A stretch of DNA of 64,000 nt from Curtobacterium sp. MCPF17_052 (GTDB lineage Bacteria > Actinomycetota > Actinomycetes > Actinomycetales > Microbacteriaceae), in NCBI RefSeq assembly GCF_003234085.1, contig NZ_QKSD01000012.1, forward strand, positions 67,991 through 131,990. Direction: 5' to 3'. Position 1 is the stretch's first letter. The number at the start of each line of letters is the position of its first letter. The notes beneath the pieces are model-generated. The model did not search any database and was not told where the DNA came from. It saw only the letters and a program-made list of their open reading frames with translations. Both the position numbers and the translations under genes were made by a program. Shown here piece after piece: positions 1-8,548 of the stretch.

Positions 1-1075
1 CCCCGGCGGGCGGCCCGACGACGGTGATGCCCGGCACCGCGGTGAGCCCGGTGAGCATCCGCTGCGCCAGGTGCTCCTCGTGCGCCTGCACGCGCCGCAT
101 GCCGATCCGTTCCAGGTAGCGGACGGCCTCGGCGAGCGCCACGGCCTGGGACACGGGTTGGGTGCCGGCCTCGAAACGCTCGGGAGCCGGCATGAAGTCG
201 GTGTGCTCCATCGTCACGGTCGTGATCATGGACCCACCGGTGCGGAACGGCGGCAGCGCGTCGAGCAGGGCCTGGCGCCCCCAGAGGACGCCGATGCCGT
301 TCGGTCCGAGCATCTTGTGCCCGGAGAACGCGGCGAAGTCGACGTCCAGCGCGCGCACGTCCAGCGGACGGTGCGGCGCGGACTGGCAGGCGTCCAGGAC
401 CACGAGGGCTCCGACCGCGTGTGCCGCGGCGACGACCTCGGCGACCGGGGCGACCATGCCGGTGACGTTCGAGACGTGGGCGATCGCGACGACCCGGGTG
501 TGGGCGGTGACGTGTGCGAGTGCGTCGGCGGCGCTCCAGCAGCCCGTGTCGTCCACCGGTACCCAGCGGAGCGTCGCACCGGTGGCCGCGGCGAGCTCCT
601 GCCACGGCACGAGGTTGGCGTGGTGCTCGGCCTCGGTGACCAGGATCTCGTCCCCGGCACCGATCCGGAACTGGTCGGCCTCGGGACCACCGCGGCCGGC
701 GCTGGCGTTCCGGATGCCGTACGCGACGAGGTTGAGGGCATCGGTGGCGTTCGCCGTCCAGACCACCTCGGACGGGTTCGCGGCGCCGATGAAGCGGGCG
801 ACGGTGGCGCGGGCGTCCTCGTAGGCGTCGGTGCTCAGCGCGGCGAGGGTGTGTGCGCCGCGGTGCACGGCGGCGTTGTCGTGCTCCAGGAAGCGACGTT
901 CGGCGTCGAGGACCTGCACGGGTCGCTCGGCCGTGGCCCCGGAGTCGAGGTAGGCCAGTGGCTGCCCGTTGACCTCTTGCTGCAGGATCGGGAAGTCGGC
1001 CCGGATGCGGGCGACCTCGTCCTCGGTGAGCGGTTCGACGGTGTCGTCCGTCGGCGCTGGTGCAACGATCGTCAC
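1..1075 (-). CDS. sufS: SufS-family cysteine desulfurase, 3' end cut by window edge
   Basis: Class V PLP-dependent aminotransferase fold, most like SufS/CsdA enzymes that take sulfur from cysteine for Fe-S cluster assembly. The visible 358 residues include the N-terminal FPIL...AYLDSGAT start, the TEAEHHANLVPW block, the CQSAPHRPLDV cofactor loop and the SGHKM motif whose lysine (about K254) should hold PLP. The C-terminal part with the active-site cysteine loop is outside the window, so SufS versus a related desulfurase is not fully settled. GTG start chosen because GGAGGG lies a few bases upstream; a TTGACG-like -35 box lies further up. No stop codon is seen before the edge. Confidence 0.85.
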   Translation of the reverse strand, partial: MTIVAPAPTDDTVEPLTEDEVARIRADFPILQQEVNGQPLAYLDSGATAERPVQVLDAERRFLEHDNAAVHRGAHTLAALSTDAYEDARATVARFIGAANPSEVVWTANATDALNLVAYGIRNASAGRGGPEADQFRIGAGDEILVTEAEHHANLVPWQELAAATGATLRWVPVDDTGCWSAADALAHVTAHTRVVAIAHVSNVTGMVAPVAEVVAAAHAVGALVVLDACQSAPHRPLDVRALDVDFAAFSGHKMLGPNGIGVLWGRQALLDALPPFRTGGSMITTVTMEHTDFMPAPERFEAGTQPVSQAVALAEAVRYLERIGMRRVQAHEEHLAQRMLTGLTAVPGITVVGPPAG

Positions 1076-1168
1076 GGTGCTGGCCCTCCTGTGCGTCTCA
1101 CGGGAGACAACCCGTCAATCGTGGTCGTTCTTCCCGGTGCAGTCCAGTCGGGCCAGCGCCGCGCCGGG

Positions 1169-1381
1169 CTACTCGTTGCCGACGCGCTTGTCCGCCTCGT
1201 CGCGGGCCTTGTCGATCTTGTCGTCGTACTTGCCGCCGGTGGCCTTCTTCACGGCGTCGGCGACACCGTCGAACACCTTGTCGCTGACGCCCTCGGCCTT
1301 CTCGCTCTTGAGCGCGTCCTGGACCTTGCCGTCCCGCAGGAAGGACTGGGCCTTCTTCGCGATGTCGTCGAATCCCGCCAT
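1169..1381 (-). CDS. MT0933/Rv0909-like antitoxin-family small protein
   Basis: A 70-residue, highly charged protein starting MAGFDDIAKKAQ and containing VSDKVFDGVADAVKKATGGKYDDKI-type sequence. This matches the MT0933-like antitoxin family (Rv0909 of Mycobacterium tuberculosis), small helical proteins common in actinobacteria. No partner toxin gene is visible beside it, so a free-standing role is possible and the antitoxin label is by family only. The start has a GAGGAG ribosome site about 6 bases upstream. It is transcribed away from ClC and lies just upstream of the sufS-like gene in the same direction, 93 bases apart. Confidence 0.7.
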   Translation of the reverse strand: MAGFDDIAKKAQSFLRDGKVQDALKSEKAEGVSDKVFDGVADAVKKATGGKYDDKIDKARDEADKRVGNE

Positions 1382-1505
1382 GACCGGCTCCTCACTTCGC
1401 CGCGGTGCCTGGTGCTCCGCGTCCTGGCGCCGATGCTAACCACGGAGCAGCGGCTCGGTCCGGGTCCCTCACCGGATCTCCAGCACCGGTGGAGGGTCGC
1501 CGCGC

Positions 1506-2789
1506 TCAGGCCATCTGGGCGCTGCGGCGGCGGGCCAGCACGTACCCGACGGCGACCGACCCGCTGACGGCCAGGAGGGACGGGATGAGGATGTCGGTCC
1601 CCTGCTGCGTGAACTCGACGACGAGCACGAGCGCCGTGAACGGTGCGCGCATCGTCGTCGCCAGGAACGCGGCCGCCCCGATGAACGCGAACGAGGCGAT
1701 GCTGCCCCCGTCCACCGGCCAGAGCAGCAGCCAGGCGGCACCGAGGAACCCGCCGAGTGCCGACCCGATCGCGATCGACGGCGTCAGGGTGCCACCGACC
1801 GCGCCGGCGCCGATCGTCGCGGCGGTGGTGACGGTCTTCAGCAGACCGAGCACCAGCAGCGCCAGGAGTGGTGCCATGCCGAGCAGGGTCGGGCCGTCGA
1901 GGTCGGCGTTCATGGCCGCGATGCCGAGGGCCCGGCCGTTGCCCATCACCTCGGGGAACGGCACCGCGACCAGGCCGACGAGTGCGAAGACGACCGGCAG
2001 CACCACGAGGAGCTTCCATCCGGTCGGGGCGATGCCCTGCAGCCGGTTCGTGGTCTTGACGAACCCGACACCGGCGAACCCGAGCAGCGGCCCGACGACG
2101 ACCGCCCAGACGAGCAGCGAGGGCGAGAGGTGCATCGCGGGCACGTGGTAGAGCACCTCGTCCGGGATCACCAGCCGCGCGACGAACGCCGCCACCGCAC
2201 TCGTCACGAACGCGGGCAGCGCGGTGGCGAGGGTGAGCTCGCCGAGCAGGACCTCCACCGCGAACAGTGCCCCGCCGAGCGGGACGTCGTACACCGCCGC
2301 CAGGCCGGCCGCCGCTCCGCAGGCCACGAGCACCTTGGTCTCTCGCCGGCTCAGACCGGCCCGGACCGTGAGCAGCTGGGCGGCCCAGGCGCCGATCTCC
2401 CGCGGTGCGACCTCTTTGCCGATCGAGGCGCCGAGCCCGACCGCCAGGATCTGCACGCCCGCGTTGCCGAGGGTCACCAGGGACGGCATCCGCTTGCCAC
2501 CGACCGCAGCGGGCACACCGACGACGGGTCGACCCCAGCGGCGGATCGCCCACCACGCCACCGCGGTGAGGACACCGGCGGCCAGGACCGCCAGGAACCG
2601 GTTCAGGCCCGACGGAGCATCGGCGGCCTCGTGGTGGCCGGCGAAGGGGTACCCGAAGGCGACGAACTGGATGAGCTGGAGCGCGAGCCACACGGCGATC
2701 CCCGCGGCTCCGCCGGCGACGCCGACGAGTCCGGTGACCACGGCGAGCTTCAGCACCCAGGCCGGGCTGGCGTGACCGTTGTGTGGCAT
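1506..2789 (-). CDS. ClC-family chloride channel/antiporter
   Basis: A 427-residue polytopic membrane protein of the voltage-gated chloride channel family. The GxExP-type ion-binding loop appears as GKEVAPRE at residues 124-131 and the GGxLxPSxxxG loop as GGTLTPSIAIG in the C-terminal third, followed by ATTMRAPFTALVLVVEF. No C-terminal CBS domains, so it is a short prokaryotic ClC. Whether it is a channel or a proton antiporter cannot be read from these motifs. The start is the ATG giving MPHNGHAS; a longer reading frame exists but a TACGCT box 7 bases before this ATG predicts a leaderless transcript beginning here. Confidence 0.85.
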   Translation of the reverse strand: MPHNGHASPAWVLKLAVVTGLVGVAGGAAGIAVWLALQLIQFVAFGYPFAGHHEAADAPSGLNRFLAVLAAGVLTAVAWWAIRRWGRPVVGVPAAVGGKRMPSLVTLGNAGVQILAVGLGASIGKEVAPREIGAWAAQLLTVRAGLSRRETKVLVACGAAAGLAAVYDVPLGGALFAVEVLLGELTLATALPAFVTSAVAAFVARLVIPDEVLYHVPAMHLSPSLLVWAVVVGPLLGFAGVGFVKTTNRLQGIAPTGWKLLVVLPVVFALVGLVAVPFPEVMGNGRALGIAAMNADLDGPTLLGMAPLLALLVLGLLKTVTTAATIGAGAVGGTLTPSIAIGSALGGFLGAAWLLLWPVDGGSIASFAFIGAAAFLATTMRAPFTALVLVVEFTQQGTDILIPSLLAVSGSVAVGYVLARRRSAQMA

Positions 2790-2820
2790 GTCGGCAAGCG
2801 TAGCGGGAGCGCTCCGCCGG

Positions 2821-2896
2821 GACGGCCGGGAGGCTCGGCTCGCCCCCGCGGTCCGGTCCCGACCCGCGGATGGTGATCCGGGCCTCCCGGTCCGTC
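2821..2896. terminator. Long hairpin after corA with CCGGGAGGC stem
   Basis: Left arm 2821-2834 pairs with right arm 2882-2896 with a single bulged base. It sits between the end of the CorA gene (2930) and the start of the ClC gene, both on the minus strand, so it most likely ends corA transcription. The stem carries the GGGAGGC/GCCTCCC motif that recurs in other hairpins of the window. Confidence 0.5.
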
Positions 2897-2929
2897 GGCG
2901 GCGCCCTGCGGACTGACGCGGTGTCGCGG

Positions 2930-3913
2930 TCAGAACCAGCGTTTGACCTTGAACACCGCGTACAGGACCGCGGCGAACAGCACCATCGCGAGGATCGACA
3001 GCGGGTAGCCCCACGTCCACGACAGCTCCGGCATGTGGGTGAAGTTCATGCCGTAGATCGCCGCGATGAGCGTCGGGGCGAACAGGATCGCCGCCCAGCC
3101 GGAGATGCGCTTGGTGTCGTCGTTCTGCTTCTGCGCGGCCAGGGTCGAGTCGACGGTCAGCGCGTTCTGCAGCAGCTGCCGGAAGGTGTCCAGGCGCTCG
3201 ACGACCCGGATGACGTGGTCCAGCACGTCGCGGAACCGCCGCTGCAGCTCGACCGGCAGGTGGTACTTCTCGGCGCCGCGGTGCAGGTCCTCGATCATCC
3301 GGATGAGCGGGCGCGCTGCCCGCTGGAAGTCGACGACCTCGCCGAACAGCTCGTAGACGCGGCGGGACACCCCGGCGCTGCCCGAGAACAGCTGGCCTTC
3401 GATCTGGTTGATGTCCTCCTCGAGACCGTCGATGACCGGGCGGTAGTCGTCGACGATCGAGTCCATCAGTGCCCAGAGCTGCGCCTGTGACCCGGCGGTG
3501 ACCAGGCCCGGCTTGCCGCTCATCCGCTGCAGGGCGCGCGGCACGGTCCTCGGTCCGCGCGGGTCTGCCTGCACGACGGCCAGGAAGAAGTCCTCACCGA
3601 CGAAGGCGTGCACCTCGCCGAACTCGACCTCTTCTTCGGCGTCCCGGTACACCGCGGGCTTGAGCACCGCGAAGAGGGTCGAACCGTACCGCTCGAGCTT
3701 CGGCCGCTGATGCCCCTCGGCGGAGTCCTCGACGGCCAGCTCGTGCAGCCCGAGGGCCACTGCGACGTCCCCGAGCTCCACGGCGTCGGGCCGGTCGAGC
3801 ACGATGCACGCCGAGGCGCCGTGTTCCTCGATCATCCGGAAGCTGTCGTCGAGCGTGCCACTCGCCGTCGGGGCGATGCGGTCCACGTACACGGTGTTCA
3901 ACTCGACGGTCAC
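2930..3913 (-). CDS. corA: CorA-family magnesium/cobalt transporter
   Basis: A 327-residue protein with a large soluble N-terminal domain and two C-terminal membrane helices. The diagnostic GMN selectivity motif is present as YGMNF at residues 288-290, between the two helices, followed by a short periplasmic loop with acidic residue. This is the normal CorA length and layout; it imports Mg2+ (and Co2+/Ni2+) down the membrane potential. The GTG start (VTVELNTVYV) is supported by a TACGGT box ending exactly 6 bases upstream, which predicts a leaderless message; longer readings of the frame would run into the neighbour's promoter. Confidence 0.9.
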   Translation of the reverse strand: MTVELNTVYVDRIAPTASGTLDDSFRMIEEHGASACIVLDRPDAVELGDVAVALGLHELAVEDSAEGHQRPKLERYGSTLFAVLKPAVYRDAEEEVEFGEVHAFVGEDFFLAVVQADPRGPRTVPRALQRMSGKPGLVTAGSQAQLWALMDSIVDDYRPVIDGLEEDINQIEGQLFSGSAGVSRRVYELFGEVVDFQRAARPLIRMIEDLHRGAEKYHLPVELQRRFRDVLDHVIRVVERLDTFRQLLQNALTVDSTLAAQKQNDDTKRISGWAAILFAPTLIAAIYGMNFTHMPELSWTWGYPLSILAMVLFAAVLYAVFKVKRWF

Positions 3914-4006
3914 GGCACCACCGTACGCACCCTGGGCAACGGGTGGGCGAACGGCAGCGGGACGGCGTAGCGTCCGGATCCTCAGCATGCTGACGAGAGG
4001 ACGACC

Positions 4007-4804
4007 ATGCGGTGGATGCGGAAGATCGTGATCGCGGTGAGCGCTGTCGTCGCCGTGGTGGGCTCGTTCATCGGGTCCGGTGCGGCCGGGGGCACCCCGA
4101 TCGCGGAGGCGGCGGACGGGGCACTCTCGGCTTCCGCCACCGCGATCGCACCGGGAGGACCGGCGTTCGGGATCTGGAGCGTCGTCTACGTGGGGCTCAT
4201 CGCCTTCGCCGTGTGGCAGTTCCTCCCCCGCACCGCCGACCGCGCCCGCCACGACCGGCTCGCCGTACCCGCGACGCTGTCCCTGCTGCTCAACGCGGCA
4301 TGGATCCTGTCCGTGCAGTTCGGGTACCTGTGGCTCAGCGAACCGATCATCGTCGCGCTCCTCGGCGTGCTCGCCTGGGCCTTCGTGGTCCTGCGGCGCA
4401 CGACGCCGTCCGGCCGGGTCGAGGCGATCGTCACCGACGGCACGTTCGGGCTCTACCTCGGCTGGGTGTGCGTGGCGACGGCGGCGAACACGGCCGCGGT
4501 CCTGACGGCAGCGGGCTTCCGGGGTCTCGGCCTCGGTCAGGACGTCTGGGGTGTCGTCGTCGCAGCGGTCGCTGGACTCGTCGGCGTCCTCGTGGCCGTC
4601 ACCGGACGTGGGCGCATCTCGCCGACGCTCGCGCTCGGCTGGGGGCTCGCGTGGGTCGCGGTCGCCCGACTGGACGGGCCCCTGGTCTCGGTGCCGACCG
4701 CGGTCACGGCCGTCGGCGCCACCGTGGTGGTCGTCGTCGTGACGCTCGTCGCGCGTGCCCGCGCCGGCTGGGCTGCGCGCCCGGCCGCGCTGCGCACCGC
4801 GTAG
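4007..4804 (+). CDS. TspO/MBR-like (tryptophan-rich sensory) membrane protein
   Basis: A 265-residue integral membrane protein with about seven hydrophobic segments. The central part, PAFGIWSVVYVGLIAFAVWQFLP and the later LSVQFGYLWLSEPII, resembles the actinobacterial long TspO/MBR-like proteins rather than the short 160-residue TspO; five-helix TspO homology is therefore partial and the ligand is unknown. The ATG is preceded by GAGAGGACGACC, a usable ribosome site, and a TAGCGT -10-like box lies about 35 bases upstream. It converges on the alanine dehydrogenase gene, with a long hairpin between them. Confidence 0.6.
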   Translation: MRWMRKIVIAVSAVVAVVGSFIGSGAAGGTPIAEAADGALSASATAIAPGGPAFGIWSVVYVGLIAFAVWQFLPRTADRARHDRLAVPATLSLLLNAAWILSVQFGYLWLSEPIIVALLGVLAWAFVVLRRTTPSGRVEAIVTDGTFGLYLGWVCVATAANTAAVLTAAGFRGLGLGQDVWGVVVAAVAGLVGVLVAVTGRGRISPTLALGWGLAWVAVARLDGPLVSVPTAVTAVGATVVVVVVTLVARARAGWAARPAALRTA

Positions 4805-4880
4805 CCCCCGGCGCGGCCAGGCCCGGCCCGGCGGCCCGGCCCGGCCCGGCGCGGCGCGGCCCGGCCCGGCCCGGCCCGGC
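4805..4880. repeat. CCCGG-rich low-complexity tract
   Basis: About 75 bases made almost only of GGCCC/CCCGG units, following directly on the stop codon of the TspO-like gene. No open frame of its own and no palindrome beyond the short units. Further right, 4986-5018 holds three 10-base repeats of CCGGTGGGCT, the last running into the end of the alanine dehydrogenase gene. Confidence 0.7.
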
Positions 4881-4883
4881 GTA

Positions 4884-4940
4884 GACGCGAAAGCGACAGA
4901 TCGGCGCCAGAGTTGGGCGCTGATCTGTCGCTTTCGCGTC
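4884..4940. terminator. 25-bp near-perfect hairpin between convergent genes
   Basis: Arms 4884-4908 and 4916-4940 pair over 25 bp with one G-T wobble and a 7-base loop. It lies between the convergent TspO-like and ald genes, so it can end transcription from both sides. Its core CGAAAGCGACAGATC is repeated in the hairpin at 51379-51427. Confidence 0.7.
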
Positions 4941-5014
4941 CCTGACCGGCAGGGCCGACTGGAGGCGCGGCCCTCCCCCGCCCCGCCGGTGGGCTCCGGT
5001 GGGCTCCGGTGGGC

Positions 5015-6115
5015 TCAGCGTGCGGCGGCCACCAGCCCGTGCGCAGCGGCGACGGCTTCGTTCGTCACCCGGCCCGCGTGCACGTTGAGCCCGAGCGCGA
5101 GGGCGGGGTCGGACTCGAGCGCGCGCTCCCACCCCTGGTCCGCGATCGCCACCGCGTAGGGCAGCGTCGCGTTCGTCAGCGAGATCGTGCTGGTGCGGGG
5201 TACAGCGCCCGGCATGTTCGCCACGCAGTAGTAGACGGCGTCGTGCACCGCGAACGTCGGGTCGTCGTGGGTGGTCGGCCGCGAGCCCTCGAAGCAGCCG
5301 CCCTGGTCGATGGCGATGTCGACCAGGACCGACCCGGGTCGCATGTCGGCGACCATCGCGTCGGTCACGAGCTTCGGCGCTGAGGCACCCGGGATCAGCA
5401 CCGACCCGATGACCAGGTCGGCGTCCGCCACGGCCGCGGCGATCGCGAGGGGGCTCGATCGGAGGGTCGTCACCCGTCCGTCGAAGCGCGCGTCGAGGGC
5501 GCGGAGGCGCGGCAGGCTGATGTCGAAGACCGTCACCTCGGCGCCCATCCCGAGGGCGATCGTCGCGGCGTGCTCACCGGCGACGCCGCCGCCGATCACC
5601 ACGACACGGCCCTTCGGTGTCCCCGGGACGCCGCCGAGGAGCAGGCCACGTCCGCCGTTCGCGCGCATCAGGTGGTGCGCACCGACCTGCGCGGCGAGCC
5701 GGCCGGCGATCTCGGACATCGGCGAGAGCAGCGGCAGGGAGCGGTCCGGCAGCTGCACGGTCTCGTAGGCGATCGCGGTCGCGCCGCACTCGACGAGCGC
5801 CGTGGTCAACGGGCGGTCGGCTGCCAGGTGCAGGTAGGTGAACAGCACCTGGCCCTCGCGGATCAGCGGGTACTCGGCGGCGACGGGCTCCTTGACCTTC
5901 AGGACCATCTCCGCCTGGTCCCAGACCCGACGGGCGTCGGGCACCACGGTGGCGCCGGCGCCGGTGTACTCGTCGTCACCGAAGGCGGATCCCGTCCCTG
6001 CTCCGGCCTGCACGAGCACCTCGTGTCCGTGCATCGTCAGCTCGGCGACCCCGGCGGGGGTGACGGCGACGCGGAACTCGTTGTTCTTGATCTCGGTGGG
6101 GATGCCGATGCGCAT
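5015..6115 (-). CDS. ald: Alanine dehydrogenase
   Basis: A 366-residue NAD-dependent L-alanine dehydrogenase (alanine + NAD+ + water to pyruvate, ammonium, NADH). It begins with the family signature [20 protein letters not shown], has the substrate-binding VLKVKEP lysine region, [10 protein letters not shown], the Rossmann motif [13 protein letters not shown] and the C-terminal [11 protein letters not shown] and [13 protein letters not shown] blocks. Length is standard for the family (about 370). An AraC-type regulator is encoded upstream in the same direction, 153 bases away, but a specific control link is not shown by the sequence. A GGAG-like site precedes the ATG (rc of ACTCC, 6 bases upstream). 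Confidence 0.95.
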   Translation of the reverse strand: MRIGIPTEIKNNEFRVAVTPAGVAELTMHGHEVLVQAGAGTGSAFGDDEYTGAGATVVPDARRVWDQAEMVLKVKEPVAAEYPLIREGQVLFTYLHLAADRPLTTALVECGATAIAYETVQLPDRSLPLLSPMSEIAGRLAAQVGAHHLMRANGGRGLLLGGVPGTPKGRVVVIGGGVAGEHAATIALGMGAEVTVFDISLPRLRALDARFDGRVTTLRSSPLAIAAAVADADLVIGSVLIPGASAPKLVTDAMVADMRPGSVLVDIAIDQGGCFEGSRPTTHDDPTFAVHDAVYYCVANMPGAVPRTSTISLTNATLPYAVAIADQGWERALESDPALALGLNVHAGRVTNEAVAAAHGLVAAAR

Positions 6116-6268
6116 GACGGACTCCTTCGTGGGCAGTTGCTCGGTCCCACCATTCAGCCGCGTGTTCGTTGCCGATGCGGTCAGGCCGAACGATCGCCCG
6201 GATCGGAGGAGTTCAGTGTCATGATGTTCGGCGGGGCAGCACTCCGGAGCGCTCCCACCGAATGCTGC

Positions 6269-7288
6269 TCAGCGACGCAGTCGCGAGCGCAGCGTGTCGC
6301 TCGGCAGTTCGCCGAAGCGGGACCGGAACGCCGCCGAGAACCGGCCGAGGTGCCCGAAGCCCCACCCACGGGCGATGTCGGCCACCGAGGTCTCGTCCCG
6401 CTCGGCTCGCCGCAGGTCGTCGCGCGCACCGTCGAGTCGCACGGACCGGAGCAGTTCACCCGGGGTCTGGTCGAGGTGACGGCGGAGCGACTGCTGCAGA
6501 CCGCGCGGACTGAGACCGGCGGCCGCGGCGATCTCGGGCGTCCCGATCGGCTCGCGTGCGTGGGCGTGCACGTAGTCGAGAGCACGACGGAGGCGCTGGT
6601 GCTCCGGCCCGGTGCCGGAGACCGCGGCGCGCCAGCTGCTGCGACGCGGGAACGCGCGGACGGCGGCGGTCGCGAAGGCCTCCGCGATGTCCCGGCGGGC
6701 GATGGCGGACAGCTCGGTGTCGACCTGCAGCCACGTCGAGGAGTGCCGGCGGACGGTCTCCTGCCAGACGCGCAGGCCGTCCTGGTCCGGGCGCTCGAGC
6801 GGTTCGAACGCGAAGGTCTCGTCGCCGACCAGGTCGGTCAGGAACTTCCGGTCCAGGTGCACCAGGTTCAGGCCGATGTCACGGTGGTGCAGGTCGTAGG
6901 TCTCCGACGGCAGGACCATCGGCACCCCCTGCACCAGGTCGACGGAGCGTCCGTTGAACGTGATGGTGCTGCTGCCACTGCGGAGCCACGCGACGATGAC
7001 GTCGTCGGACTGGCTCTGGCTGCGCAGGTCGACGCCGAACCGGGAGGTCCGGAGCGACATCCGCTCGTCGGTGACACCGGCGAAGTCCCACAGCGTGTCC
7101 GGACGGGTACGGCGGATCACCGGCGCCTTCAGGTCGTAGTCGGACGTGAAGAACGCCATCGCCTGGTCGATGTCGGTCCCCGCCAGCCGGCGGTAGGAAC
7201 GCGTGTCCTGCCGCGGGACCGCTCGTGGCCGCTCGACGCCACCGGATCGGCGGGCGACGGACGGACCGGCTTCGGGAGAGAGCACCAT
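6269..7288 (-). CDS. AraC-family transcriptional regulator
   Basis: A 339-residue protein with an N-terminal cupin-like sensing domain (about residues 40-190) of the AraC-binding-domain type and a C-terminal double helix-turn-helix from about residue 235, including ALDYVHAHAREPIGTPEIAAAAG, LSPRGLQQSLRRHLDQTPGELL and VADIARGWGFGHLGRFSAAFRSRFG. This is the family consensus. Effector and targets are unknown. A TACGGT box ends 6 bases before the ATG, predicting a leaderless transcript. Confidence 0.85.
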   Translation of the reverse strand: MVLSPEAGPSVARRSGGVERPRAVPRQDTRSYRRLAGTDIDQAMAFFTSDYDLKAPVIRRTRPDTLWDFAGVTDERMSLRTSRFGVDLRSQSQSDDVIVAWLRSGSSTITFNGRSVDLVQGVPMVLPSETYDLHHRDIGLNLVHLDRKFLTDLVGDETFAFEPLERPDQDGLRVWQETVRRHSSTWLQVDTELSAIARRDIAEAFATAAVRAFPRRSSWRAAVSGTGPEHQRLRRALDYVHAHAREPIGTPEIAAAAGLSPRGLQQSLRRHLDQTPGELLRSVRLDGARDDLRRAERDETSVADIARGWGFGHLGRFSAAFRSRFGELPSDTLRSRLRR

Positions 7289-7317
7289 GCTCCGACCGTA
7301 GATCAGGCCACCGACAT

Positions 7318-7353
7318 CCTGACCGGCCCACCCACCCCAGAAGCGGGGTCAGG
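7318..7353. terminator. Possible terminator after the SorC regulator
   Basis: CCTGACC (7318-7324) pairs with GGTCAGG (7347-7353) and an inner CCCC/GGGG pair tightens the loop. It lies just past the stop of the minus-strand SorC gene. Modest stem, no T run. Confidence 0.35.
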
Positions 7354-7392
7354 GCCCGCGGACGCGGCCGTCCCCGCCGACCCGGACACCCG

Positions 7393-8355
7393 TCAGTTCT
7401 GCAGGATCGCCTGCCCCACGCTCTCGTCGAGGATGAGGTCCGTGACGAGCCCCGCCGCCAGCGCTCCGCGCAACGAGGCGGCCTTGCCCCGCCCGGCGAC
7501 CACGCAGATCCGCCGCGGTGCGCGCTTGATCGTGTCGAGGTCGGGGGCACCGGCCCGGGCGTTCACCCCGATGTCCTTCCACGACCCGTCCGCCCGGTAG
7601 AACACCGTGGAGACGTCGCCCACGACCTGCGCGGTGACGAGCTCGTCCTGGTCGGCCGGGTCCAGGTACCCGCCGGAGTACACGTGCGACGGCACTGGTG
7701 CCTGCGGGGCGCCGACACCGAACACGACGACGTCCATCCGTTCGTGCAGGTCGAGCACGCGGCGGATCGAGCGTTCCCGGAAGAGCGCGGCCTTGGTGGC
7801 GGGGTCGTCGAAGAACGCGGGCACCGGGAACTGCTGCACGAGGGCGCCGTACGCCTCACCGAACCGGCGGAGGATCTCCGAGGCGTAGACGATGCCGGTC
7901 GTGCGGGTGTTCGCCGCACCGTTCACCTGCACGATCGTGGAGCCGTGGGTCGTCTTCGGCACGAGGTACCGGCTGACGGCGCTGACGGTCGAGCCCCACG
8001 AGATGCCGATCACCATGTTCGACTCGATGTACTGCGTGAGGATCCGCGCGGCGGACAGCGCGACCCGTTCCAGCCGGTCCACGTCGCTCGTGTGGTCCGG
8101 CACCGGGACGACGTGCGCGTGCACCCCGAAGCGCGCGCGGATGCTGCGGCTGAGCGCGGCGGCCTGGTCGAGTGGCGAGCGGATCTGGATGTCGACCAGT
8201 CCGGTGTCCCGTGCGTACTTCAGCAGTCGCGACACCGATGAGCGGGACGTGCCGAGCTCGTCGGCGATGGCGTCCATCGTCAGGTCCTGCAGGTAGTAGA
8301 GGTGCGCGGCCCGCAGGGCCTGCTGGGTGCGCACGGGCTGGGCGGCATCGCTCAT
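7393..8355 (-). CDS. SorC-family sugar-binding transcriptional regulator, divergent from glpD
   Basis: A 320-residue protein with an N-terminal helix-turn-helix (HLYYLQDLTMDAIADELGTSRSSVSRLLKYAR, about residues 18-50) and the SorC/DeoR-type sugar-phosphate-binding domain, seen as VVPVPDHTS, NMVIGISWGSTV, TIVQVNGAANTR and VVFGVGAPQAP. It is divergent from the glycerol-3-phosphate dehydrogenase gene, and two 14-bp palindromes in the shared region make it the likely regulator of glpD and of itself; the effector could be glycerol 3-phosphate or a related triose phosphate (inference). ATG at 8355 (MSDAAQP) is preferred; an in-frame ATG at 8367 overlaps the first palindrome. Confidence 0.85.
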   Translation of the reverse strand: MSDAAQPVRTQQALRAAHLYYLQDLTMDAIADELGTSRSSVSRLLKYARDTGLVDIQIRSPLDQAAALSRSIRARFGVHAHVVPVPDHTSDVDRLERVALSAARILTQYIESNMVIGISWGSTVSAVSRYLVPKTTHGSTIVQVNGAANTRTTGIVYASEILRRFGEAYGALVQQFPVPAFFDDPATKAALFRERSIRRVLDLHERMDVVVFGVGAPQAPVPSHVYSGGYLDPADQDELVTAQVVGDVSTVFYRADGSWKDIGVNARAGAPDLDTIKRAPRRICVVAGRGKAASLRGALAAGLVTDLILDESVGQAILQN

Positions 8356-8366
8356 GAGACCGAGCA

Positions 8367-8466
8367 TGCACGGACGTGCACGACCTCTGCAACCCCGTCC
8401 GTGCCTCCAGTCCGCGCTGACGCGGCACCGAGAGGAGGCGCGACAACGGTTCTGCACGTCCGTGCA
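8367..8466. promoter_or_regulatory. Two palindromic operators in the sorC-glpD divergent region
   Basis: TGCACG-GA-CGTGCA at 8367-8380 and TGCACG-TC-CGTGCA at 8453-8466 are the same 14-bp palindrome in opposite orientation, 86 bp apart. The first lies just upstream of the regulator start codon and the second about 80 bp before glpD. A partial copy (CGTCCGTGC) is at 8395-8403. Spacing of about eight helical turns would allow looping by a tetrameric SorC-type repressor (family knowledge). Confidence 0.7.
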
Positions 8467-8548
8467 CGTAGGTTGCCCAAGCGTTCCGACGAGCGCACGA
8501 TCGATGGAGTACCAACGGAATCGACCCCAGAAAGCGATGCGAACGACC

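Noticed and set aside
71..1567. Long plus-strand open frame (498 residues) across the sufS region
   Set aside because: Runs antisense to the desulfurase with clear motifs and gives an Arg/Gly/Val-rich product without known features; high GC opens such frames.
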